23,684 bases of DNA, from contig DBYG01000069.1 in NCBI GenBank assembly GCA_002310175.1, positions 1 through 23,684 of the forward strand, read 5' to 3'. Both the position numbers and the translations under genes were made by a program. The DNA is from Bacteroidales bacterium UBA1192. Lineage in GTDB: Bacteria > Bacteroidota > Bacteroidia > Bacteroidales > Bacteroidaceae. This document shows positions 8,674-15,431 of the stretch, piece after piece (the stretch's first letter is position 1; each line of letters begins with the position of its first letter). The notes under the pieces are model-generated. The model saw only the letters and a list, made by a program, of their open reading frames with translations, made no database searches and had not been told where the DNA came from.

Positions 8674-8681
8674 TATATTTG
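8674..8681 (+). promoter_or_regulatory. Putative -7 box for the alarmone/partner-switch operon
   Basis: TATATTTG is an exact match to TAnnTTTG. It sits in AT-rich sequence 25 bases before the ATG at 8707, in the 58-base gap after the upstream stop. No clear TTTG -33 element lies 18-20 bases upstream. It is the only convincing promoter box I see before the six-gene run that ends at 15264. Confidence 0.5.
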
Positions 8682-8706
8682 CAAGACTAACCCACTATAT
8701 ACGCCA

Positions 8707-9777
8707 ATGTCAACAAACAGACATCTTGACCCGCACTGTGAAGCAATCTTACAAGAATACAAAGAGAACCTTCCCCGTCTTAAGACAGTTGAAGCTCAAG
8801 TGTTAGATTCCCTGAAAAGGACTCTTTCTGACATCGGGTTACTTGTTGCAGCTATAGAATCACGTATAAAGTCGTATGATTCATTAGCAGGCAAGCTCGA
8901 ACTTAAAGGACACAAGTACCAAAGTCTTGCAGACCTGACGGACATAATCGGACTCAGGATCATAACATTTTACGTGGATGACGTTGACAAAGTCGCATCT
9001 GCTGTGGAACGCCTGTTCACCATAGATTGGGAAAACTCTATAGACAAACGCAAGATTCACGAGACAGACAGTTTCGGTTATCTTTCATTGCATTATATCT
9101 GCTCTATTCCTGATTTTCCATATCGTTTCGAAATTCAGATGCGTACACTCCTGCAGCATGCCTGGGCCAATATGAACCATGACACAGGATACAAATCAGG
9201 TGTTGAGATTCCCAAGCGCTATATGCGCAACATGAGCAGACTGGCAGGAATGCTGGAACTTGTAGATGACGAGTTCAGCAAAATACGCAATGAGTTGACT
9301 GATTACCGCCGCCGTGTCCAGGCATTGGTGCGTTCCGGCAATCTGGACGAGGTTCCGATTGACGGAGATTCTTTCCGCAGTTATTTGGAACTCAATCCAT
9401 TCGATCAGCTTAACAAGCGCATAGCCGCCATTAATCAGGCTGAGATTCAGGATGTTTCCCTTATGCCATATCTTGCAGTTTTCAGAGGACTTGGCCTCAA
9501 CACACTGGGAGATATCGTCAGTATGATTAAAAACTACTCTGAAGGTGCCTATCAGATAGCATGCTATCAGATTGGATTAACTGATCTTGACATCATTTCG
9601 TCATCCATCGGTCCCCAAGACCTGTGCATAGCATTCATTCTCAAGAACGGAGGAGGAAAGGCTGGTATCAAATATATGTTTGATCTACTGAACGGCGTAT
9701 CTGAAAGCAATGCCACAATGGCTGATTTCCTGATGGAACAATCCAAGGATTTGCCTTTTATGAACACCGACAACTGA
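8707..9777 (+). CDS. RelA/SpoT-domain protein (probable small alarmone synthetase type)
   Basis: Residues ~45-205 form a RelA/SpoT nucleotidyl pyrophosphokinase domain, the fold that makes (p)ppGpp and related alarmones. Visible motifs: R53-x-K55 with S59 and K63 (ESRIKSYDSLAGKL), D79 and R84 (TDIIGLR), G124-Y125...H129 (FGYLSLHY), E142-x-Q144-x-R146-T147, and HAW at 151-153. There is no HD hydrolase, TGS or ACT domain, so it is not a long RSH. In the last motif the usual E-H pair reads N157-H158 (HAWANMNHDTGYK). Residues ~205-356 are a helix-rich extension I do not recognise. It is the first gene of a tight operon, 9 bases before the SpoIIE/RsbW fusion. Activity and product (ppGpp, ppApp or other) are not readable from sequence. 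Confidence 0.85.
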   Translation: MSTNRHLDPHCEAILQEYKENLPRLKTVEAQVLDSLKRTLSDIGLLVAAIESRIKSYDSLAGKLELKGHKYQSLADLTDIIGLRIITFYVDDVDKVASAVERLFTIDWENSIDKRKIHETDSFGYLSLHYICSIPDFPYRFEIQMRTLLQHAWANMNHDTGYKSGVEIPKRYMRNMSRLAGMLELVDDEFSKIRNELTDYRRRVQALVRSGNLDEVPIDGDSFRSYLELNPFDQLNKRIAAINQAEIQDVSLMPYLAVFRGLGLNTLGDIVSMIKNYSEGAYQIACYQIGLTDLDIISSSIGPQDLCIAFILKNGGGKAGIKYMFDLLNGVSESNATMADFLMEQSKDLPFMNTDN

Positions 9778-9786
9778 CCTGTCCCT

Positions 9787-12000
9787 ATGGCACATACACT
9801 TACGGATATAGAAAAGAAATCTGCACGTGCGGGACTCTTGCTGATAATCATTGCGGCACTTACGCTTGAGGCCACATCCATTGTCCAGTACTTTTACTCA
9901 CAGAAAGGCATCAAGGAAGAGGCTTCCATGCGCGCAGAGAGCCAGTTGGAAACCACCAAAGTCCGAATAATGGACATCATAAATCAGGCTGAAGCTGCCG
10001 TACGAAACAGCGTATGGATTGCACAATGGTGTCTGGAAGTTCCCGATAGTATGGGTCGTGTCACACAACGCATAGTTCATGACAATCCTGTAGTAGTAGG
10101 CTCGACAGTTGCTTTTGTACCTGGCTATAACAAACGGCACGAGTTGTTCGCTCCGTATTGCTACCGCGAATCCGGAACAGGTGAGATCAAACTCAAATCA
10201 TTGGCCACCACTCAGTATGACTATCCCTCACAGGAGTGGTTTACAAAACCTATAGAACTTGATACCGGATATTGGTCAGAACCATACATCGATGAGGGAG
10301 GAGGCGAGATGCTCATGACCACCTACTCTCTTCCGTTACGTGACTCCAAAGGCAATGTTGCGGCAGTCATCACTGCGGACATCTCCCTTGACTGGTTAAA
10401 TGAACTCGTTGGCAACATATCTGTTTACCCCAACGCATACAGTGTTTTACTGAGCCGAAGCGGTCAGATTATGGTCTGCCCGGTAGAGACATTGGTCATG
10501 AATACCAGTATCCAGGACCTGCAACGGAACAGTCTGGCTGACAATGAAACATTCAACGACATAAGTCATTCAATGCTCTCCGGACATTATGGCAACAGAA
10601 GGATCAAGCACCAGGGAGTAACCAGTCAGATTTATTTTGCTCCTGTGGAGCGCACAGGATGGTCCATGTCTATAGTTATTCCTGAAAACGAGATATTTGC
10701 AGGCATACGCCGTATAGGTGTCATTGTCAAACTGTTACAAATACTTGGAATAGTCATGCTCATTCTGCTGTTACGTTCGGTTGCCAAAAGACAGTACAAG
10801 TACAAGATGCTTAATGAGCAGAAAGAACGCATTGAAGGTGAGCTTCAGATTGCCAGTGCCATTCAGATGGCCATGATACCCAAGATATATCCGCCATACC
10901 CTGAACGCGAAGACATTGATGTATTCGGACAACTTACCCCGGCTAAAGAGGTAGGCGGTGACCTGTTTGATTTCTATATCCGTGAAGAGAAACTGTTTTT
11001 CTGTATTGGCGACGTGTCGGGCAAGGGTATTCCGGCATCACTTTACATGATGGTCACCAGAGCGCTGTTCAGAACCATATCGGCTCATGAATCGTCACCG
11101 GATAAGATAATGTCAAACCTGAATGACATCATGTCACAGGATAACGAGTCTAATATGTTCGTAACCCTGTTTTTAGGAGTATTGGACCTGCCTACAGGCC
11201 GTCTGCACTATTGTAATGCCGGACATGACGCACCCATACTTATAGGCAACACAGGAGCAGGTATGCTGCCTGTTGACTCCAACCTTCCGGTGGGAGTCAT
11301 GCCGGAATGGAAATACAGTCTGCAAGAGAGTGTCATCGATCCTGACACCTGCATATTCCTCTACACTGACGGTTTGACCGAAGCTGAGGACCTAGAGCAC
11401 CGCCAGTACGGTATGACACGTATCAAGGAATTGACGCAACAACTGCAACAGAACGGCACATTTTCGCCAACAGTTATTATAAACCGCATGACCGATGCCG
11501 TACATCTGTTTGTTGGAAATGCTGACCAGAGTGATGACCTTACCATGCTGGCCATCCAATACACCTTGCATCAAAAGGATTTTAAATTTCAGCGTAGCCT
11601 TACCCTGACCAATGACATAAAACGCATTCCCAGGCTCAACGCCTTCATTGATGACGTGTGTAATGCTAACGGAATTGACATGTCCGAATCCATGCAGATA
11701 AACCTTGCCTTGGAAGAAGCTGTTTCCAATGTCATTAACTATGCCTACCCCACCGGCACCAAGGGCGATATTACTATTGAGGCAAAGTCCAACGGAGAAA
11801 AAATGTTTTTCATAATCTCTGATACAGGAACGCCATTTGACCCGACAGCCAGACCTGCGGTTGACACCACCCTTAGCGCCGAGGACCGCGAAATAGGAGG
11901 ACTGGGAATACATCTTATACGTAAGATTATGGACCATATCAACTACGAACGTACAGACGGACATAATGTCTTTACTCTTATAAAGAAACTCAGCAAATGA
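9787..12000 (+). CDS. Membrane Cache-sensor protein with PP2C/SpoIIE phosphatase and RsbW-like kinase domains
   Basis: Domain order in 737 residues: TM1 at 17-37; extracytoplasmic Cache-type sensor at ~40-305, with the WF...Y-W...PY pattern at 151-167; TM2 at ~311-330; linker helix with GELQIASAIQMAMIP (351-365); PP2C/SpoIIE phosphatase at ~375-592; HATPase domain of the RsbW/SpoIIAB class at ~605-735. Phosphatase metal residues are present: GGDLFDF (390-396), GDVSGKG (408-414), YTDG (526-529) and SDDLT (582-586). The kinase domain has the N-box E643/E644...N648, G1 box D679-T-G681 and G2 box GGLG (704-707). By family knowledge, one chain could both dephosphorylate and phosphorylate a STAS partner, encoded one gene downstream. 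Its stop overlaps the antiporter start by 4 bases (ATGA). Confidence 0.92.
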   Translation: MAHTLTDIEKKSARAGLLLIIIAALTLEATSIVQYFYSQKGIKEEASMRAESQLETTKVRIMDIINQAEAAVRNSVWIAQWCLEVPDSMGRVTQRIVHDNPVVVGSTVAFVPGYNKRHELFAPYCYRESGTGEIKLKSLATTQYDYPSQEWFTKPIELDTGYWSEPYIDEGGGEMLMTTYSLPLRDSKGNVAAVITADISLDWLNELVGNISVYPNAYSVLLSRSGQIMVCPVETLVMNTSIQDLQRNSLADNETFNDISHSMLSGHYGNRRIKHQGVTSQIYFAPVERTGWSMSIVIPENEIFAGIRRIGVIVKLLQILGIVMLILLLRSVAKRQYKYKMLNEQKERIEGELQIASAIQMAMIPKIYPPYPEREDIDVFGQLTPAKEVGGDLFDFYIREEKLFFCIGDVSGKGIPASLYMMVTRALFRTISAHESSPDKIMSNLNDIMSQDNESNMFVTLFLGVLDLPTGRLHYCNAGHDAPILIGNTGAGMLPVDSNLPVGVMPEWKYSLQESVIDPDTCIFLYTDGLTEAEDLEHRQYGMTRIKELTQQLQQNGTFSPTVIINRMTDAVHLFVGNADQSDDLTMLAIQYTLHQKDFKFQRSLTLTNDIKRIPRLNAFIDDVCNANGIDMSESMQINLALEEAVSNVINYAYPTGTKGDITIEAKSNGEKMFFIISDTGTPFDPTARPAVDTTLSAEDREIGGLGIHLIRKIMDHINYERTDGHNVFTLIKKLSK

Positions 12001-13496
12001 CGATTCCCTTATCAATATTCAACATAGACCTCTCATCGGGCAATCTCATACTGCTGGTTTCACTACTGATGTTTGTAGCCATACTGACGGCAAAATTAGG
12101 AACCCGGTTCGGAGTTCCCACCATGCTGCTGTTCCTTATCATAGGAATGCTGGCCGGCGAGGACGGTTTAGGTATCAATATAGACAACCTGCACATGGCA
12201 GAGTTCCTAGGCCATCTGTGCATGACCATAATACTGCTTTCCGGTGGTCTGGAGACATCGCTCAAAGAGACCCGTCCTATAATAAGGAAAGGTATATCCA
12301 TGTCAACTCTGGGTGTTTTCATTACAATACTTGTTACAGGATCATTCATCTGGCTCACTTTCGGTGACAGGTTAGGCAATGGCAAGACCCTTTTTGGCAG
12401 TTTCCTGCTGGCAACAGTACTTTCATCAACCGATTCCGCATCGGTATTCTCCATCCTGCGCAACCGGCGACTCACATTGAGGGAGAACCTGGGACCGTTG
12501 CTGGAGCTGGAATCGGGCAGCAATGACCCCATGGCATACGTACTTACCATTTTGCTGGTACAGATCATCGAATCTTTTGAAAACGTGACCGGAGCATCCG
12601 TATCATGGCAAATATTACTGACTGGATTCTGGGTCCTGATAAAGCAGATAATCATTGGTTTCGGTATCGGTATTGCATTGGGACACGCCACACGCTGGCT
12701 GCTCAGGAATATCAGGCTTCAGAACAGTCCGCTTTACGCCATTATGATACTGAGCATAGCGTTGTTTGCCAACGGCGCAGCATCATTCATAGGAGGTAAC
12801 GGGCTGCTTTCGCTGTATGTCACCGCCATAATAATAGGCAACATGAAGGACCTGCCGTTCAAGAAGGATATACTGCTGCTCTCCGACGGAATCACATGGC
12901 TTGCACAACTTATGATGTTCCTGCTTCTGGGACTGCTGGCCAAGCCGTCACAGATGGAGAACATATTGTGGCCTGCTCTTCTGATAGGACTGTTCCTGAT
13001 GATCATAGCCCGTCCTGCCGGCATTATACTGAGCCTGCTGCCTTTCAAAGGACTCACTTTCAGAGCCAAGATGCTTGCATCATGGGTAGGGATAAAGGGT
13101 GCCGGTCCCATACTGTTTGCCCTTTACACCGTATTGGAAGGAGTGGAGGGTTCAATTGAGATATTCAACATAGTATTCACCATAACGCTCCTTTCGCTGC
13201 TGCTACAGGGCATGACGCTCACACCAATGGCGCGTCTGCTCAACCTGAGTATAGATGATGACCCTGAAGTGGAGACATTCGGCATGGAAATACCCGATGA
13301 GATGGGAATGCTACGTGACCACATAGTAAGCCAAGAGGACCTTATCAACGGTGAAAACCTAAGAGACTTGCATCTTCCGCATGGCATCCGTGTCATAATG
13401 GTGCGCCGTGACAACAAATATCTGGTGCCGCATGGAAGCATGAAACTCATGACAGGTGACAGGCTTGTCATACTGATGGGTGACACCGATGACTGA
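11997..13496 (+). CDS. CPA1-type monovalent cation/proton antiporter with C-terminal TrkA-C domain
   Basis: An inner-membrane antiporter of the NhaP2/CvrA type, exchanging K+ or Na+ for protons. Residues 1-~412 contain about a dozen hydrophobic segments. The unwound-helix TD motif is at 145-146 (LSSTDSASV) and the CPA1 ion-site ND at 176-177 (ESGSNDPMA). Residues ~425-498 are a cytoplasmic TrkA-C (RCK_C) regulatory domain, with RVIMVRRDNKYLVPHG and a closing GDRLVILMG. This domain class binds small ligands, in some relatives c-di-AMP. The 499-residue length is slightly short, as the RCK_C is followed by no extension. The 4-base overlap with the upstream phosphatase/kinase gene implies coupled translation. 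Ion specificity cannot be read from the sequence. Confidence 0.92.
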   Translation: MTIPLSIFNIDLSSGNLILLVSLLMFVAILTAKLGTRFGVPTMLLFLIIGMLAGEDGLGINIDNLHMAEFLGHLCMTIILLSGGLETSLKETRPIIRKGISMSTLGVFITILVTGSFIWLTFGDRLGNGKTLFGSFLLATVLSSTDSASVFSILRNRRLTLRENLGPLLELESGSNDPMAYVLTILLVQIIESFENVTGASVSWQILLTGFWVLIKQIIIGFGIGIALGHATRWLLRNIRLQNSPLYAIMILSIALFANGAASFIGGNGLLSLYVTAIIIGNMKDLPFKKDILLLSDGITWLAQLMMFLLLGLLAKPSQMENILWPALLIGLFLMIIARPAGIILSLLPFKGLTFRAKMLASWVGIKGAGPILFALYTVLEGVEGSIEIFNIVFTITLLSLLLQGMTLTPMARLLNLSIDDDPEVETFGMEIPDEMGMLRDHIVSQEDLINGENLRDLHLPHGIRVIMVRRDNKYLVPHGSMKLMTGDRLVILMGDTDD

Positions 13497-13530
13497 CAAC
13501 TGAATCAATAACCAAACAAAATAAAAGATT

Positions 13531-13836
13531 ATGGAAGTAATAACCAACACACAGGACAATGTGACGACCGCCCAGCTGATAGGACGTTTGGACACACCGG
13601 CATCCCAAGAGATAAGCGGTGATTTTGAAAGCCTCATTAAACTGGCCGACGGAACGGTCATACTTGACTGTTCCCAATTGGAATACATTTCCAGTTCCGG
13701 ACTGCGTCTTTTCCTGTCTCTGCGTAAAGCTGCTGCATCAAAAGGCGGTAAAGTTATAGTCAAGGCTATAAACAATGATATCCGGTCGGTTTTTATGATG
13801 ACAGGTTTCCTCAACCTTTTTGAGATCCAAAACTAA
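13531..13836 (+). CDS. STAS-domain anti-sigma factor antagonist
   Basis: A 101-residue single-domain STAS protein of the SpoIIAA/RsbV class. In partner switching, the unphosphorylated form binds the RsbW-type kinase, which otherwise sequesters its target; the kinase inactivates it by Ser phosphorylation and a PP2C phosphatase restores it. The phosphoacceptor loop reads YISSSGLR (52-59). By alignment with the usual DSSG motif, Ser55 is the expected phosphoacceptor and Ser54 replaces the common Asp. It is preceded by a 34-base A-rich gap and starts at ATG 13531. The predicted kinase/phosphatase partner is two genes upstream. No sigma factor or second anti-sigma factor is encoded in the window. 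Confidence 0.92.
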   Translation: MEVITNTQDNVTTAQLIGRLDTPASQEISGDFESLIKLADGTVILDCSQLEYISSSGLRLFLSLRKAAASKGGKVIVKAINNDIRSVFMMTGFLNLFEIQN

Positions 13837-13852
13837 ATTTCCTTTAGCAAAA

Positions 13853-14434
13853 ATGGCCAACAAACCTCTTGACACCACCCTACTTGACCGTGCCATAGTT
13901 TTTTCGGTCCGGGCACACGCTGGGACAGAACGGCGCGGCAAAGGATTTCCATACATAGTTCATCCCATGGAAGCAGTATCTATTGCTGCTACAATAACCT
14001 CTGATCAGGAGATACTAGCTGCTGCTGCTTTACATGACACTGTTGAGGATACTGACGTCACTATTGAACAGATTCAAGCAGAATTCGGTGAGAGGATTGC
14101 TTCATTGGTATCATCCGAAACCGATGTAGTATTTGACAGCCGCTCCGAAACTGAAAGCTGGCATGACCGCAAACAAGCTGCAATAAACCGCCTGGCAAAA
14201 GTTTCCCGTGACGCCAAGATTGTTGCTATAGGTGACAAACTATCCAATATGAGAGCCATAGCCCGTGACTATGCTGTTCAGGGCGATGCTCTATGGAGCC
14301 TGTTCCATGTCAATGACCCCAAAGACCATGAATGGCACTACCGTGGTCTGGCTGATGCATTGAGTGAATTGCAGGATACATTTGCTTTTCAGGAATTTGA
14401 GATGCTGATAAACCAGGTCTTCAACAATAAATAA
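13853..14434 (+). CDS. HD-domain small alarmone hydrolase (MESH1/SpoT-N type)
   Basis: A single HD hydrolase domain of the RSH superfamily, the class that removes the 3' pyrophosphate of (p)ppGpp. In 193 residues it keeps His22 (RAHAGTERRGKGFPY), His37 (IVHPMEA), His61-Asp62 and Glu65-Asp66 (ALHDTVEDTD), and Asp128/Asn132 (GDKLSNMR), the full metal and catalytic set of SpoT/MESH1. It has no synthetase domain. I chose ATG 13853 because the family-like sequence begins there and a 16-base gap follows the STAS gene; an in-frame ATG at 13820 would overlap that gene. Its stop overlaps the next start by 1 base (TAATG). It pairs naturally with the synthetase-type gene at the head of the operon. Alarmones are inferred, not proven, substrates; MESH1 relatives can act on other nucleotides. 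Confidence 0.88.
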   Translation: MANKPLDTTLLDRAIVFSVRAHAGTERRGKGFPYIVHPMEAVSIAATITSDQEILAAAALHDTVEDTDVTIEQIQAEFGERIASLVSSETDVVFDSRSETESWHDRKQAAINRLAKVSRDAKIVAIGDKLSNMRAIARDYAVQGDALWSLFHVNDPKDHEWHYRGLADALSELQDTFAFQEFEMLINQVFNNK

Positions 14435-15264
14435 TGGAAGCCACAAAGATTTCACTCAATGACTACGTGCTATCCGGAGGTGGAGCCAACGGTGAAAGCT
14501 ATGACCACATCACGGATCCTGACCTGATGCTCAAACTATATTTTCCCGGCAAGATACAGCAGCCTTTTGACGAGATGATGCTTGCACGTAAGGTATATGA
14601 GCTAGGTATACCTACCCCTGAACCAGGTGATTATGTGGTTACTGATGAAGGACGCTACGGCATCAGGTTCCGTCGTATCCCAGGAAAGAAATCATATTCA
14701 CGCGCCACAGCCGATAATCCTGAACTCGTAGGCCAATATGCTGAAGAGTTTGCGGATATGTGCCTGAAACTGCATACCGTCCATGTGGATAAAAACAAAT
14801 TCGAGTGTGTCAAAGACCGTTATTACCGTCTGCTTACCGAAAACCCGTTTTTCAGCACACGACAGAAAGAGCGTATAGGACAGTTTATTTCGGATGTTCC
14901 GGACAACAATACTGCCCTACACGGTGATCTTCAATTCAGCAATGCCATTTTTTCCGGAACTGACCGTTATTTCATAGACCTGGGTGATTTTTGTTACGGA
15001 TACTACCTTTTTGACGTAGGAATGGTCTATCTGTGCTGCTGTCTGAGTGATGAGAGTTTCATAGAAGAGACCTTTCACATGCACAAACAACTCTCAATAA
15101 AGTTTTGGCAGAATTTTGCACCGGCATATTTCGGCACTGACCGTACTTTGAGAGACATTGAAGAGGAAATACGCCCTTTCGCCGGACTCAAAACCCTTAT
15201 TGTGGAGCGTGATACAAATTGTCCTATGCCGGGATTACGTTCCGCCCTCACTTCAATCCTGTAA
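14434..15264 (+). CDS. APH/choline-kinase-like phosphotransferase
   Basis: A 276-residue protein with the aminoglycoside-phosphotransferase/choline-kinase fold. The Gly-rich loop SGGGANG (14-20) and Lys34 (MLKLYF) mark the nucleotide-binding lobe. HGDLQFSN (163-170) supplies catalytic Asp165 and Asn170, and IDLGDF (181-186) supplies the metal-binding Asp182. It resembles the TIGR02172-type family of phosphotransferases of unknown substrate, as far as I can tell from memory. Translation is coupled to the hydrolase gene by a 1-base overlap and it ends the operon. I would not call it an antibiotic-resistance gene: nothing in the context suggests that. The substrate is unknown. Confidence 0.82.
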   Translation: MEATKISLNDYVLSGGGANGESYDHITDPDLMLKLYFPGKIQQPFDEMMLARKVYELGIPTPEPGDYVVTDEGRYGIRFRRIPGKKSYSRATADNPELVGQYAEEFADMCLKLHTVHVDKNKFECVKDRYYRLLTENPFFSTRQKERIGQFISDVPDNNTALHGDLQFSNAIFSGTDRYFIDLGDFCYGYYLFDVGMVYLCCCLSDESFIEETFHMHKQLSIKFWQNFAPAYFGTDRTLRDIEEEIRPFAGLKTLIVERDTNCPMPGLRSALTSIL

Positions 15265-15326
15265 TAATATACTCCTCAAAACAATATGTTTCACGAATAA
15301 AGGGCCACAATGCAACCCTCCATTTG

Positions 15327-15399
15327 TGGAGCATATCGGACTTGAACCGATGACCGCTTGATTGCGAACCAAGTGCTCTACCAACTGAGCTAATACCCC
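15327..15399 (-). tRNA. tRNA-Ala (anticodon CGC)
   Basis: Read on the minus strand, the 73-base sequence folds as a complete cloverleaf: 7-bp acceptor stem, D stem GCTC/GAGC, anticodon stem CTTGG/TCAAG with loop TTCGCAA, five-base variable loop, and T stem ATCGG/CCGAT with loop TTCAAGT. Anticodon CGC reads the alanine codon GCG. The acceptor contains G3:U70, the identity element recognised by alanyl-tRNA synthetase, which independently supports alanine. The 3' CCA is not encoded (CAA follows A73). It starts 32 bases downstream of the LolC/E-like gene on the same strand, so it may share that transcript. A weak TAATTTAG box in the gap could be its own promoter. It converges on the kinase gene. 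Confidence 0.96.
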
Positions 15400-15431
15400 A
15401 TAACAGTATTGTGACGCTAAATTACATCATT

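Noticed and set aside
11392..12691. Two long minus-strand frames (207 and 233 codons) opposite the phosphatase/kinase and antiporter genes
   Set aside because: Both are antisense to clearly coding sequence and have low-complexity, non-protein-like composition (Ser/Pro/Met/Ile-rich).
14434..15264. Reading the APH-like kinase as an aminoglycoside-resistance gene
   Set aside because: Only the general fold motifs are shared, and the coupling to a hydrolase gene in a signalling operon with no mobile element argues against resistance.
15301..15319. Possible terminator AGGG...CCCT between the kinase gene and the tRNA
   Set aside because: Only a 4-bp stem with an 11-base loop, too weak to call, although a convergent terminator would be expected here.
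15158..15361. 67-codon + strand frame ending in a segment like EHIGLEPMTA
   Set aside because: This is the well-known false protein produced by translating the complement of a tRNA; it overlaps the kinase gene and the tRNA-Ala.
15327..15399. tRNA-Ala as an attachment site for a mobile element carrying the central operon
   Set aside because: No integrase, no duplicated tRNA 3' end in the flanks, and no visible composition shift across the operon.
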